DNA from: Peribacillus folii
GTDB lineage: Bacteria; Bacillota; Bacilli; Bacillales; DSM-1321
Direction of reading: 5' to 3'
Assembly (NCBI RefSeq): GCF_030271255.1
Contig: NZ_JASJOM010000004.1
Span: forward strand, 186,001 to 250,000
Length of the DNA: 64,000 nt
In this document: positions 16,168 to 25,612 of the stretch, one piece after another
Layout: every line of letters starts with the position of its first letter
How positions within the stretch are numbered: the first letter of the stretch is position 1
The notes under the pieces: model-generated
What the model saw: the letters and a program-made list of their open reading frames with translations, nothing else
Databases searched by the model: none
Told to the model about the DNA's origin: nothing
Translations under genes and position numbers: made by a program

Positions 16168-16878
16168 TCAGTTATTCTTTCTTGACATTTTCATAGCAAA
16201 GGAATACATATCAGAGCGGAATAACCCTTTATAGTATTCAACCAGGTTGTTCTCGGAATCAAAAATCATACGCTCTGTAATCAGTAAGCACATCGTTTCA
16301 TCCACACCTAAATGTTCTGCATCCTCCTTGGTCGGATAGCCGCAAGTGATAATCTGTTCCGCTTCACAAAAGTTGATGTTCAGATCGCCTTCTAATGCAT
16401 CATACAGCACGGTGGTACTTAAATCGAATTGGGTCAATTTTTTTCCTAGTTCCAAAGAATAATAGTGCAGTTCGATGGCAATGGGTACATCCCCCTGTGA
16501 CCGCAGCCTTTTGATGTGATAGGATTCATCCTCGAACCCATTTGCATCGGCAATATTCTCAGGAGTCACCACGCGGCCGTGATCAAGCAATTTAATTCCC
16601 ATGCTTTTTGTCGTTTCGGTGAAGCTTATCATTTTAAGCCATTCCTGGACAGGTTTAAGGGAAACGAACGTCCCCTTTCCATGCCTCTTTTCCAATATGC
16701 CCTCACGAACAAGGATCGATACCGCTTCCCTAACCGTGCTCCTGCTGACGGAATACATGTCCATGAGCTCCCTTTCACTTGGGATTTTGTCTTTATAATA
16801 CCCTTTTAGAATTTGATCTTCCAAAATGGTTTTTAATTGGGCATGTAAAGGGATGGGATTTTTAAAGTCTAGCTCCAT
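16168..16878 (-). CDS. GntR family regulator with UTRA ligand domain
   Basis: HutC-type regulator of about 236 residues: N-terminal winged helix (PLHAQLKTILEDQILKG, then IPSERELMDMYSVSRSTVREA and LVREGILEKRHGKGTFV) and a C-terminal UTRA domain (RLRSQGDVPIAIELHYYS, then YKGLFRSDMYSFAM). The ATG at 16878 is chosen over the one 27 codons upstream because GGAGGAAA lies five bases before it. UTRA proteins often sense an intermediate of the pathway they regulate, and PhnF/PhnR types belong here. Its location at the end of the sulfonate/phosphonate locus makes it the best candidate regulator of xsc and the permease. Confidence 0.8.
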   Translation of the reverse strand: MELDFKNPIPLHAQLKTILEDQILKGYYKDKIPSERELMDMYSVSRSTVREAVSILVREGILEKRHGKGTFVSLKPVQEWLKMISFTETTKSMGIKLLDHGRVVTPENIADANGFEDESYHIKRLRSQGDVPIAIELHYYSLELGKKLTQFDLSTTVLYDALEGDLNINFCEAEQIITCGYPTKEDAEHLGVDETMCLLITERMIFDSENNLVEYYKGLFRSDMYSFAMKMSRKNN

Positions 16879-16930
16879 ACGATTTCCTCCAAACAGATAA
16901 AGACATTGTAATGTTCGTATCAGTTCTTTC

Positions 16931-16972
16931 ATTGTAAACCAAATAGTTCTAATATTCAAACATACGAGTATG
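16931..16972 (-). promoter_or_regulatory. promoter of the GntR gene with upstream palindrome
   Basis: TTGAAT (16954-16959) and TACAAT (16931-16936) are separated by 17 bases on the minus strand. A 12-bp palindrome CATACGAGTATG (16961-16972) touches the -35 side and may be an autoregulatory site. Confidence 0.5.
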
Positions 16973-17025
16973 CAGCATTCCCCCCCTCCTTCTGGTCCGA
17001 GGAAAAGTAATTGGTTTCTATTTTA

Positions 17026-17061
17026 CAAGAAAAGCCCTGAATGATGCAGATCATTCAGGGC
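17026..17061 (-). terminator. terminator of the xsc-aminotransferase-yeiH operon
   Basis: A perfect 12-bp stem, GCCCTGAATGAT with ATCATTCAGGGC around a four-base loop, is followed on the minus strand by TTTTCTTGT, 56 bases after the exporter stop codon. Confidence 0.9.
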
Positions 17062-17117
17062 CAACCTAATATGAATTCCCTGCCTATCAAGCCGGAAAAA
17101 GGAAATGCCAAATTGGA

Positions 17118-18179
17118 TTAAACGATAAAGTACGAAATGATGGAAAGGAGGAGCGATGTAACGGTCATGGCTAATAATGGGCGCATGGCTTTTGTACGAA
17201 GCGCTTGAAGGCTGACATTCAAACCAAGACCAATCATGGCCATTGTTAAAATGAATGAAGTCGTTTTGGAAATAGCATCCATTACGACTGGAGAAACGGC
17301 AATATACTCTCCAAATAGATAGCTCCCCATTAAGCTCATGATGATGAAGCCGACGAGAAACCATGGAAAATCAATTTTGGCGGCTTGTGCCGCGTTATCC
17401 GACGAACGTCTTTTCATCCAATACATAAACAGGAAGCATAACGGAATAAGTAAAAAGACACGACCCAGTTTAGCGAGAAGGGCAATTGCCAGAGCATCTT
17501 CACCTGCGGGAGCTCCTGCCAATGCAACATGGGCGATTTCATGCAGGCTGATGCCTGACCACATCCCATAATCCAAAGCAGATAGCGGGAGAACCGGGCG
17601 TAACAGCGTATAAATGATCGAGAAAAGCGTTCCCATTAAAGCGATGATCCCGACACCAATTGCGGTATCTTCTTCCTTTGCCTTCACGATCGGGGAGATG
17701 GCCGCGATGGCTGCAGCACCGCAAACCCCCGTTCCTACAGCAAGCAGCAGGGAAATTGAGGCATCCGCCTTAAGCCACTTTGCAATCAAGACCATGGCGA
17801 CGATGGCAAAGGCCACTGTCCCTATGTCACGGACCAACAATGGCAAACCTTGATTGAATATCACATCGATATTCAATTTCAGCCCGTATAAAATAATGGC
17901 AAAACGCAAGAGTTTTTTTGCGGAAAACTCGATACCGGTCCTGAATTTTTCAGGATAGCCAGCTATTTGACGATACATGACGGCAATGATGATCGAGCAT
18001 GCAAGCGGACCGATCCGGTTGAATCCGGCAATCTTGGACAGGCCAAGACCTAAAAGGGCAATGAAAAAGGTGAAGGCGATTCCGCTCACCCATAGTAGCG
18101 CCCTACTTTCTGGGTTTGGATCCGAATCAAGGTGCTTCATGCCCGATTCTTCCAGGGGCTCATATTTTTCTAATTCCAT
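17118..18179 (-). CDS. YeiH family membrane protein, possible sulfite/sulfonate exporter
   Basis: The 353-residue polytopic protein belongs to the YeiH/UPF0324 group, annotated as putative sulfate exporters. About ten hydrophobic segments are visible from residue 30 onward, with the family signature LLAVGTGVCGAAAIAAISP in the middle and GISLHEIAHVALAGAP later. An N-terminal cytosolic tail of about 28 residues precedes the first helix. Its place downstream of xsc and an aminotransferase suggests that it exports sulfite released by Xsc; that function is inference. AGGGGGAG precedes the ATG. Confidence 0.75.
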   Translation of the reverse strand: MELEKYEPLEESGMKHLDSDPNPESRALLWVSGIAFTFFIALLGLGLSKIAGFNRIGPLACSIIIAVMYRQIAGYPEKFRTGIEFSAKKLLRFAIILYGLKLNIDVIFNQGLPLLVRDIGTVAFAIVAMVLIAKWLKADASISLLLAVGTGVCGAAAIAAISPIVKAKEEDTAIGVGIIALMGTLFSIIYTLLRPVLPLSALDYGMWSGISLHEIAHVALAGAPAGEDALAIALLAKLGRVFLLIPLCFLFMYWMKRRSSDNAAQAAKIDFPWFLVGFIIMSLMGSYLFGEYIAVSPVVMDAISKTTSFILTMAMIGLGLNVSLQALRTKAMRPLLAMTVTSLLLSIISYFIV

Positions 18180-18217
18180 ACCTTCGCTCCCCCTTCCAAA
18201 TAAACATATACACGTTC

Positions 18218-18505
18218 TTATCCCTGTGGTAAGTAGTCAGCCTTTCTTTGAAAAAGATCTGTTTCTTCAGCAGCAGGAGAAGAAAAGGCGTTGATGAAAT
18301 CTTCACATTCACTTAAAAATGGCAATCGTTCCGGATGGTTCCCGCATAATTCAGGAATGTCCAAAGTCAGGGAACGATGGCACCTTAATGCCTGTTCCAT
18401 CGGAATGTGCAAGAACGACCAACCCCCTCTCATGAGCCAGCATATCTCCCCCTTCTTCTTATCCAGTCCAAGGATGGGCATGACAGTAAAATGCGTCATG
18501 CCCAT
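18218..18505 (-). CDS. small protein of unknown function in the sulfonate operon
   Basis: I do not recognise this 95-residue protein. It has no signal peptide or membrane segment. It begins MGMTHFTVMPILGLDKKKG, contains two cysteines in the middle third and one Trp-rich patch (CWLMRGGWSFL). The ATG at 18505 is chosen because GAGGGGG lies six bases upstream. Genes on both sides are 25 and 38 bases away on the same strand, so it is cotranscribed with the aminotransferase and the exporter. It might be an accessory factor of the pathway. Confidence 0.55.
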   Translation of the reverse strand: MGMTHFTVMPILGLDKKKGEICWLMRGGWSFLHIPMEQALRCHRSLTLDIPELCGNHPERLPFLSECEDFINAFSSPAAEETDLFQRKADYLPQG

Positions 18506-18530
18506 ATACATCCCCCTCACTTTTTATCAG

Positions 18531-19892
18531 TCAGCATAATTCATATAAAACCGATTTAACCGTTTCCATGATAAACTGTAAATCTTCAACGGTTGAAGAT
18601 AAAGGCGGAGCAACGATCAATACGTTTCCATATCCAGGTACGGTATCACCGTTTCGACCGATGATAAGGCCTTTTTCCTTGGAGGACGTTATCACTTTTC
18701 CCATGAAGGCATCGGAAACGGGGACTTTCGTCTTCTTATCCTCCACCAATTCGATCCCGAATAAAAAGCCAACACCGCGTACCTCCCCCACTTTATCAAG
18801 GGCGGTCAATTCGAACAGCTCACTAAGCGTCGATTCACTGAGTTCAGCCACCCGCTGGACAATGCTTTCTTTTTCGATGATCTCGATATTCTTCAGGGCA
18901 ACGGCACATGCTGCCGGATGTCCTCCGTATGTCGATACATGCCTGAAATGGTTTAAATCCCCGGCTCCCTTGAATTTATCATAGATATTCGAGCTCACTG
19001 CCGTTGCGCCGAGCGGAAGGTACCCACTGGTCAAGCCTTTTGCCATCGTTACAATATCAGGCTGAACGTCATCGGAGTGCATGAATCCGAACATTTTACC
19101 TGTTCGGCCAAAACCTGATACCACTTCGTCCACAATGAGAAGAACATCGTGTTTCTTACAAATTTCTGCAACTTTTGTTAGATAGGCCTTTGATGGAACC
19201 AGGACACCTCCGCCTGATATGAATGGCTCAAGTATGAGCCCGGCTACCGTTTCGGCTCCCTCGAAGTTAATGACCTGATCGATATATTCTGCTGCCAAGA
19301 GGTCGGAGTTTTCAACTTGTTCCCCGAACGGGCTCCGATAGCTATACGGAGGCGGCACATGAAGGAATCCCGGAACCGCCGGATCATATTTCACCCTTCT
19401 ATTGGCCTGGGCCGTTGCACTAAGTGCGCCGAAAGTATTGCCATGGTAAGCCCTATATCTCGAAATGAATTTGTATTTGCCCGGATTTCCATTTTGGATA
19501 TGATATTGACGGGCTATTTTGAAGGCGGTTTCATTCGCCTCTGATCCACTGTTGCTGAAAAATGTTGTATAGACACCATTAAGGTGTTCACTGATTTTCG
19601 AAGATAATTCGATAGCGGGCTGGTGGCTTAACGTCAACGGAAAGTATGAAAGCTGAAGCATTTGTTCGTAGGCAGCCTGCGCGATTTCTCTACGTCCGTG
19701 GCCCAGGTTCAAGCACCATAATCCGGATACCCCATCTAAATATTTATTTCCTATACTATCGGTAAACCATGAACCTGTTCCTTTTGTTGCCATCATCGGT
19801 GCATCCTTATCGTTATAGCGATGCATCGCATGCCATAAATGGTCCTTATCCATTTGAACGAGGTCTTTCTTTTCAGCTTCCAATTTCATCAT
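18531..19892 (-). CDS. tpa: class III aminotransferase, probable taurine:pyruvate aminotransferase
   Basis: PLP-dependent enzyme of 453 residues. Seen: GLWCLNLGHGRREIA near the N-terminus, FSNSGSEANETAFK (phosphate binding), LLIVDEVVSGFGRTGKMFG (Asp to the pyridine nitrogen), the Schiff-base lysine in MAKGLTSGYLPLGA, and TYGGHPAACAVAL. Beside Xsc, the most economical role is taurine plus pyruvate to sulfoacetaldehyde plus alanine. The gene for PhnX lies just beyond xsc, so 2-aminoethylphosphonate is a possible second substrate, and the PLP lyase PbfA (same fold, makes phosphonoacetaldehyde) is an alternative identity. AAGGGGG precedes tandem ATG codons. The xsc gene is 109 bases upstream. Confidence 0.75.
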   Translation of the reverse strand: MMKLEAEKKDLVQMDKDHLWHAMHRYNDKDAPMMATKGTGSWFTDSIGNKYLDGVSGLWCLNLGHGRREIAQAAYEQMLQLSYFPLTLSHQPAIELSSKISEHLNGVYTTFFSNSGSEANETAFKIARQYHIQNGNPGKYKFISRYRAYHGNTFGALSATAQANRRVKYDPAVPGFLHVPPPYSYRSPFGEQVENSDLLAAEYIDQVINFEGAETVAGLILEPFISGGGVLVPSKAYLTKVAEICKKHDVLLIVDEVVSGFGRTGKMFGFMHSDDVQPDIVTMAKGLTSGYLPLGATAVSSNIYDKFKGAGDLNHFRHVSTYGGHPAACAVALKNIEIIEKESIVQRVAELSESTLSELFELTALDKVGEVRGVGFLFGIELVEDKKTKVPVSDAFMGKVITSSKEKGLIIGRNGDTVPGYGNVLIVAPPLSSTVEDLQFIMETVKSVLYELC

Positions 19893-20001
19893 TGAAACCC
19901 CCTTATCCCTTTACTTAGACGGTTTGATGCAAATTGCAATGGTGCTATGGTTGACAAATTCCAGACAGCCATCGCACCTGCCTTAAGATGTTAAGCTTCC
20001 A

Positions 20002-21765
20002 TTATTTATCCCAGTTTTTATAATCTAAATGAGCATATTTTTCTAATAATCTAGTAGGCATTTTTAGGGCATCTTTTCTGAAAGGTGGTGCCAATTGCGT
20101 TCCATCCACTTGAATATCAATGACAGTCGGCTTGTTTGAGCTTATGGCATTTTTGATGGCCCTGCCCAATTCCTCTGGTTTTTCAACCCTTATCCCAACA
20201 GCCCCCATTGATCGGGCAACTTCAGCAAAGTCCGGGTTTTGGATATCCGCTCCCACAAATCGATTATTATAAAAATCCACTTGGTTCTTTTTCTCTGCAC
20301 ACCAAGCATTATTGTTAAAGACGCACGCAATGACCGGGATATTTTCTTCAACGGCCGTACTTACTTCATGCAGGCTCATCCCCCACGCCCCATCCCCAAC
20401 GATCGCTATGACTGGTGAATTCGGCTCGGCCAGCTTGGCACCGAGTGCGGACGGATAGGCAAAACCCGTATTTCCAAATGTTAGCGCAGCGATATGCCTG
20501 CGGCTCCGATTGAATTTCAAGTAAGCGTTCGCAGTTGAAGATACATTGCCGATATCCGTTGTGACGATGGCATTTTCAGGCAGCACCTTCGTTAACTCCA
20601 ATAAAGCCCGGCGGGGATTGATCGGGGTACCATCAACCATCGCAAGTTTCACCAATTCTTCGTCCCATTTTCGTTTTTCATTCACCACTTCAACCATTCG
20701 GCTTTTCTCTTGTTTGATGGTAGGGCTCATCGCCTTCAAACGGGACATGATTTCCCTGCTTGCTTCACGGGCATCCCCGATAATCCCCACTTCCACAGGA
20801 TGTGTCCTGGCAATTTGCCGTGGATTTATATCGATTTGGATGATCTTCGCTTCCTTAGGGAAATAATCGATGTCATAGCATGGCAATGTTCCGAATACCG
20901 ATAATCTCGTACCGACCGCCAAGACTACATCCGCTTTCTTAAGCGTGTTCATGGCCGCTTTCGATCCCATGTAGCCGATTGGGCCGACAGACAATGGATG
21001 ATCCGCAGGAAAGGCATCATTATGCATATAAGAGACAGCCACCGGAGCTGTTAAATATTCTGCAATATTCTTAATCTCCTCGATACCATCGGAATCGACG
21101 GTGCCCCTTCCGGAAATGATCACCGGATAATCGGCCTCAGCCAACAATTCAGCAGCTTTATCCAAGGAAACGGAAGATCCGCAGCCTCTTTCATTTACGC
21201 GATATTGATGGGGCTGAAGGATTTGGTCTTCCACTTCGCCATAGAAGTAATCACGAGGGATATCGAATAATACCGGCCCTCTTTCCGCATATGCAATTCT
21301 AAAAGCAGTCCTGAGGCAATCAGCCACACGGCCTGGATGTGTCACCCTTACCGTTTCTTTCGTGATGGCCTTGAAAATGGAAACCTGATCGCATTCCTGA
21401 AAACCGTCCCAGCCAACCGTCGGCGTTCCAGCTGAAGGAGAGATCACGACCATCGGAGTATGAGCTTGGTTTGCTGCTGCAACCGAGGTAACCATATTGG
21501 TCATCCCTGGTCCATTTTGTCCGATGACGACGCCCGCAACCCCTGAAACCCGGCAATAAGCATCTTCCATATGTGCAGCACTTTGTTCATGGCGGACGCC
21601 AATGAAACGGATGCCTGCAGTTGGCAATAAATCGAGCATATCCATGAACGCTGACCCCAGGATCCCTGAAATATGTTTGACTCCTTCCGCCACTAGTGTC
21701 TCAACGATGGCTTCACTTGGAGTCATTTTTACTTTCGTACCTCTTCCCACTTTTGTTTCGACCAT
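20002..21765 (-). CDS. xsc: sulfoacetaldehyde acetyltransferase
   Basis: Thiamine-diphosphate enzyme of 587 residues that converts sulfoacetaldehyde and phosphate to acetyl phosphate and sulfite. The N-terminal pyrimidine domain reads [49 protein letters not shown] and [11 protein letters not shown], very close to Xsc rather than acetolactate synthase. [13 protein letters not shown] is another Xsc hallmark. The diphosphate domain has [12 protein letters not shown] followed by FNNNAW. It heads an operon running to the YeiH exporter, with a clear promoter at 21809-21862. Acetyl phosphate would enter central metabolism through phosphotransacetylase elsewhere. Confidence 0.9.
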   Translation of the reverse strand: MVETKVGRGTKVKMTPSEAIVETLVAEGVKHISGILGSAFMDMLDLLPTAGIRFIGVRHEQSAAHMEDAYCRVSGVAGVVIGQNGPGMTNMVTSVAAANQAHTPMVVISPSAGTPTVGWDGFQECDQVSIFKAITKETVRVTHPGRVADCLRTAFRIAYAERGPVLFDIPRDYFYGEVEDQILQPHQYRVNERGCGSSVSLDKAAELLAEADYPVIISGRGTVDSDGIEEIKNIAEYLTAPVAVSYMHNDAFPADHPLSVGPIGYMGSKAAMNTLKKADVVLAVGTRLSVFGTLPCYDIDYFPKEAKIIQIDINPRQIARTHPVEVGIIGDAREASREIMSRLKAMSPTIKQEKSRMVEVVNEKRKWDEELVKLAMVDGTPINPRRALLELTKVLPENAIVTTDIGNVSSTANAYLKFNRSRRHIAALTFGNTGFAYPSALGAKLAEPNSPVIAIVGDGAWGMSLHEVSTAVEENIPVIACVFNNNAWCAEKKNQVDFYNNRFVGADIQNPDFAEVARSMGAVGIRVEKPEELGRAIKNAISSNKPTVIDIQVDGTQLAPPFRKDALKMPTRLLEKYAHLDYKNWDK

Positions 21766-21808
21766 AGCACATTCTCCTCGTTATAGTATATTCTGATAAT
21801 GACGTTGC

Positions 21809-21862
21809 GACGTCCGTACCAGTTATAAGATGTATAATACTACCATTTCACCCAACAGTCAA
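21809..21862 (-). promoter_or_regulatory. xsc promoter with leader inverted repeat
   Basis: On the minus strand TTGACT (21857-21862), 17 bases, TATTAT (21834-21839). The block AACTGGTACGGACGTC (21809-21824) lies at about +4 to +20, and GACGT/ACGTC arms around a four-base loop make an inverted repeat there. The same layout and a matching block occur before the permease gene. Confidence 0.7.
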
Positions 21863-21914
21863 TGAATAATTAGAAAATTTTGAATTTAAAAGCAAGTAGA
21901 TTGGCAACACTTCA

Positions 21915-22733
21915 CTATCCGATAAAAGAATCCTTCCTTTCTATCAATCTATGGTTGATCCGGTCGATGATTTCCAATAGGTCACCTATTTCATCAATCA
22001 CGAAATCTGCACCCGCCATCAGGAAACGATTTTCCGCTCGCCTCATCTTCGCTTGCAATTGATAAGGATCCGCATTCGTGATTTCTTGTTCTGAAAGACC
22101 GATTTCACTGCCGCCTTTCAAAACGCCTACCGTCCACATTCCCGCAGAGATCCCTTCCTCTATATCACTTACGGTATCGCCTACTTTAACCATTTTACTA
22201 AGTGGATACACCTGGAGATTGATTGCCGTCTGAAGACACATCCAAGGCGCCGGCCTCCCCGATGGCACTTCCACAGACGTGACGATCGAATCGGGTTTAT
22301 ATGCCCATTTTTCAGCTTCTTCGGCAACGACAGCTATCATTTCGCGTGTATATCCCGTGGTCGAACCGATTTTGATTCCTTGTTTCCGCAGCTGGCTTAC
22401 TAGTTCGACTACACCAGGTATAGGCTTGGCATGATATTTCAAAACCTTGAAAATAGTGGCCTCAAAGTCCCGATATAAAGCTTGGGCGTCTTTTTCGTTC
22501 GGTTCATTTCCAAATGCCGCGTTCCATACGTCCTTGATCCTTCTCATTCCGAGGATACTTTGAATATGATCTATTTTTGCTAAACCCATCGGTTCCCTTG
22601 CTTCCTCAGCGGTGATTTCGATCCCCCTTCTCCTGAATGTCTCGACAAATGCATGAACAGGTGCAAAACAACCATAATCCACTGTCGTTCCTGCCCAATC
22701 GAATATTACTGCTTGTACCTCTTCCCGCTCCAT
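21915..22733 (-). CDS. phnX: phosphonoacetaldehyde hydrolase
   Basis: HAD-superfamily phosphonatase of 272 residues that splits phosphonoacetaldehyde into acetaldehyde and phosphate. The nucleophile motif is FDWAGTTVDYGCFAP (residues about 11-25), the Schiff-base lysine lies in MGLAKIDHIQ (about 49-58), and motif III appears as KVGDTVSDIEEG. These features separate it from other HAD phosphatases. Normally PhnX follows the aminotransferase PhnW, but no class V aminotransferase is here; the class III enzyme downstream may fill in. GGAGGGG precedes the ATG. It lies between the xsc promoter and the permease gene and could be read from the permease transcript, 274 bases downstream. Confidence 0.9.
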   Translation of the reverse strand: MEREEVQAVIFDWAGTTVDYGCFAPVHAFVETFRRRGIEITAEEAREPMGLAKIDHIQSILGMRRIKDVWNAAFGNEPNEKDAQALYRDFEATIFKVLKYHAKPIPGVVELVSQLRKQGIKIGSTTGYTREMIAVVAEEAEKWAYKPDSIVTSVEVPSGRPAPWMCLQTAINLQVYPLSKMVKVGDTVSDIEEGISAGMWTVGVLKGGSEIGLSEQEITNADPYQLQAKMRRAENRFLMAGADFVIDEIGDLLEIIDRINHRLIERKDSFIG

Positions 22734-23007
22734 CTGCTGTCCCCTCCATAGGTTAAACCCATATTCATTCTCAAGTGATGATGCTTAAACCTTTGCACCC
22801 ATTCAGTAAATACCATGAATCTTTTATTTACATTCATCCATGCCAAATTGCGGACGTAAGAAAACGATTGCCGTCTCTAACCGATGCTTTCATGACACTT
22901 CTTTTCTATGGAGAATATTCGAGCTGACAAGTGATTGAAGTAGGCACTGAGGAAATTTCTTGGAAGCAGACGAGGCAATTTTTTTACGTACAGGATCGAA
23001 ATGCTGA

Positions 23008-24420
23008 CTACAGTTTTTCTGTATTAGCGGAACCAGGTACAACATGTACATCCTTCTCCATGTATTTCGTTTTTCTTCTTCGGAAGAAAAAAAATGAACA
23101 GACAACAATCAAACTAAATAACATTGTAAAGATGAACTGCGGCCGCTGGGAATCGATAAATGCCATTAATATCAATACGGAAATCATGGAAAGAATCGTG
23201 ACATAGGTCAAATACGGAAATAACCACATCTTGATCTTGAATATTCCTGGATTCTCTTTCTCCATCCGCTTCCTCAAGCGGAGATGGGAAACGGCAATCG
23301 ATAAGTAGACAAGTATGCCTACCCCTCCCGAGGAATTCACCAAAAAGAAAAAGATTTTATCAGGAGAGATATAACTGAAAATGGTGCTGATGAAAGCGAA
23401 CAGAGTAGAGCCGAATACAGCCAAAATCGGGACGCCATTCTTGCTGACGGTTGCAAATGGCTTTGGTGCATCCCCCTTTTGTGCCAGGGAGAATAACATG
23501 CGGGAACTGGTATATAATCCAGAATTCAAACACGAAAGCAAGGCTATCAGAATCACGATATTCATGATGAACGCAGCAGACGGGATGCCTAGCAATTCCA
23601 GCACGGCAACAAATGGACTTTTCAGCAAGGAAGCTGAATTCCATGGCAAAATGGTCACGATTACAGTGATCGATCCGATATAGAAAATCAGGATTCGCCA
23701 AACCACACTGTTTAGTGCACTTTTGACTGATTTAACCGGATCGCTGGTCTCACCAGCCGCAATTGCAGGAATCTCAACTCCTACGAATGCATGAAAAACA
23801 ATCGCGACGCCGACAAGCACAGAACTTATCCCGTTGGGTATAAAGCCGCCAAAGTTGAGAAGGTTTGAGGTGCCAGGTGGTTCAATATTGGGCAACAAGC
23901 CAAAAATCACGAGCAAACCCAGACACAAAAATAAGATGATACTGATTATTTTCGTAATTGAAAACCAGTATTCAAACTCGCCGAACGATTTAACGGAAAA
24001 TATATTCGTCAATTTCAAAAGAACAATCAATGAAAGACTTATTACCCAGACCGGAACCGATGGGATCCAGCCGTGGATGATTGCAGCCCCCGCCGTAGCT
24101 TCCAGGGCTATCACGATCACCCAAAAAAACCAATATAACCAGCCTGTCGTGAAACCTGCCCATTCTCCGATTCCTTCCCTTGCGTACACCGCAAAAGAAC
24201 CCGTATCAGGATTCACTGTTGCCATTTCACCTAGCATCCTCATCACTAAAACGACGATCACTCCTGCCAAAACATATGACAAAACCGCTCCTGGGCCCGT
24301 TTGACCAATAATGATACCGCTTCCTACGAATAAACCAGCTCCAATGACACCACTCAGTGATATCATCGTCAAATGTCTTTGTTTCAGACCTGGCTTCAGC
24401 TCTTCCTGTTGATTTTTCAT
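23008..24420 (-). CDS. amino-acid permease, APC superfamily (GabP/AAT type)
   Basis: The 470-residue transporter has about 12 hydrophobic segments and the family start LKQRHLTMISLSGVIGAGLFVGSG. The conserved EFEYWFSITKI and the segment FHAFVGVEIPAIAAGE follow. The ATG at 24420 is preferred to the TTG four codons upstream because GGTGG sits six bases before it. Neighbouring genes suggest that it imports taurine or 2-aminoethylphosphonate (both beta/omega-amino compounds, as GABA is for GabP); that substrate is inference. Its mRNA would carry an unusually long leader of about 245 bases starting with a strong hairpin. Confidence 0.8.
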   Translation of the reverse strand: MKNQQEELKPGLKQRHLTMISLSGVIGAGLFVGSGIIIGQTGPGAVLSYVLAGVIVVLVMRMLGEMATVNPDTGSFAVYAREGIGEWAGFTTGWLYWFFWVIVIALEATAGAAIIHGWIPSVPVWVISLSLIVLLKLTNIFSVKSFGEFEYWFSITKIISIILFLCLGLLVIFGLLPNIEPPGTSNLLNFGGFIPNGISSVLVGVAIVFHAFVGVEIPAIAAGETSDPVKSVKSALNSVVWRILIFYIGSITVIVTILPWNSASLLKSPFVAVLELLGIPSAAFIMNIVILIALLSCLNSGLYTSSRMLFSLAQKGDAPKPFATVSKNGVPILAVFGSTLFAFISTIFSYISPDKIFFFLVNSSGGVGILVYLSIAVSHLRLRKRMEKENPGIFKIKMWLFPYLTYVTILSMISVLILMAFIDSQRPQFIFTMLFSLIVVCSFFFFRRRKTKYMEKDVHVVPGSANTEKL

Positions 24421-24700
24421 ACTCGCCACCAACTTTCATTGATTTGGTGAATCAACTAAAGATAATCACTTGAATGTAGATACAAAGCTTTTCCGCATTC
24501 TTTCCAATGATTTTAAAAAGGTCGTGGAGCTTGGGCCTCGGCTTTCTGATTCAACACAGGGAAATGCCACCATCTTCATCATGCTCTGTAACTATATACC
24601 CCCTTCCCAGTTTCCTTTTAAGCAGGAACTAACATCGTTACATCATGACGTTAGTACCACTTTCTATGTGTATAATACACGCAGTTTTTTTCAAAGTCAA
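24421..24700 (-). promoter_or_regulatory. permease promoter and long structured leader
   Basis: TTGACT (24695-24700), 17 bases, TATTAT (24672-24677) on the minus strand. The -10 lies inside a GTGTATAATACAC near-palindrome. The first leader segment holds AAGTGGTACTAACGTC (24647-24662), matching the xsc leader. GGUACUAACGUC and GAUGUUAGUUCC can form a 12-bp RNA stem with one mismatch. From the predicted start to ATG 24420 is about 245 bases with no other gene. Confidence 0.6.
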
Positions 24701-24770
24701 TTGAAATCTGAATATTTAGATAACAAACCAAAATCTCTTTTACCACGTCACAGACAAGGGCTGAAAGCTT

Positions 24771-25400
24771 TCATAGCTCCTTCACTCTGCAGGTTCCATC
24801 TTCATCAAAATCCTTACTTATCCTTATCGAATTTTGTTTTCTATCGAGCATCCTTTTTAACAGGTATGAAAAGATCAAGGTATATGCAACTCCCTTTATG
24901 ATGGACGTGTATCCGTAAACCAGAAGCCCCAAGACTAGTACGATTAGATTAATCACCCTTATTGTCGCAGCAATATCCATTTTTTCGTTTTTATGATGTA
25001 AAATTAACGCGATCACATCAAAACCAACGGTGGAGGCATTTGCCGTTATGCATAAATAGTATCCTACCGCGATCAAAACCGACGAAATTAGGATCACTAA
25101 AACAATATTCATATCAACACGGATATGCAGCGAATAAAACAAATTAAAAAACAACATATAGCTAAGCGAACTTACGATCGACTTAACAAAGTACTCTTTT
25201 CCAAGGAAAATTAAACATGTAACCAACAAAAATCCTGTCACTAAATTAGCTAGCATAGCAATGTTATATCCCGATAATGCGTGCAATAACAAGGCGGAGC
25301 TGGTTACGCCTCCATTTATGATTTCATTTGGCACGATCAAGTAAGCATAAGCAAGGGTCATTGAAATGTTTCCTATAATTATTTTGAATAAATCCTTCAT
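24771..25400 (-). CDS. YitT/YczE-like membrane protein
   Basis: The 209-residue protein has five or six hydrophobic segments and the DUF161-type motif IVPNEIINGGVTSSALLLHAL near the N-terminus, then ANASTVGFDVIALILHHKN in the second half. YitT proteins usually continue with a DUF2179 cytosolic domain; here only a short charged tail (KDFDEDGTCRVKEL) is present, so it is the short form seen in YczE-like proteins. Function unknown, inner membrane. It ends about 70 bases before the permease promoter and appears monocistronic. Confidence 0.7.
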   Translation of the reverse strand: MKDLFKIIIGNISMTLAYAYLIVPNEIINGGVTSSALLLHALSGYNIAMLANLVTGFLLVTCLIFLGKEYFVKSIVSSLSYMLFFNLFYSLHIRVDMNIVLVILISSVLIAVGYYLCITANASTVGFDVIALILHHKNEKMDIAATIRVINLIVLVLGLLVYGYTSIIKGVAYTLIFSYLLKRMLDRKQNSIRISKDFDEDGTCRVKEL

Positions 25401-25612
25401 TCATTACACACCTATCCTTTCAATGATGTGATCTGGCTATATATTTATACTTAATAATATTGGAATGATTCATATAGACAACTCACTATTTTGTTCCATC
25501 ACATTTTCATCCCTTATCCGCATGAACAAGGCAGATGTGAGGATGAAAACCCATTTTACCGCAACCTCAATTTGACAATTATTCGCTACAAAGAAACCAC
25601 TATCCTTCACAA

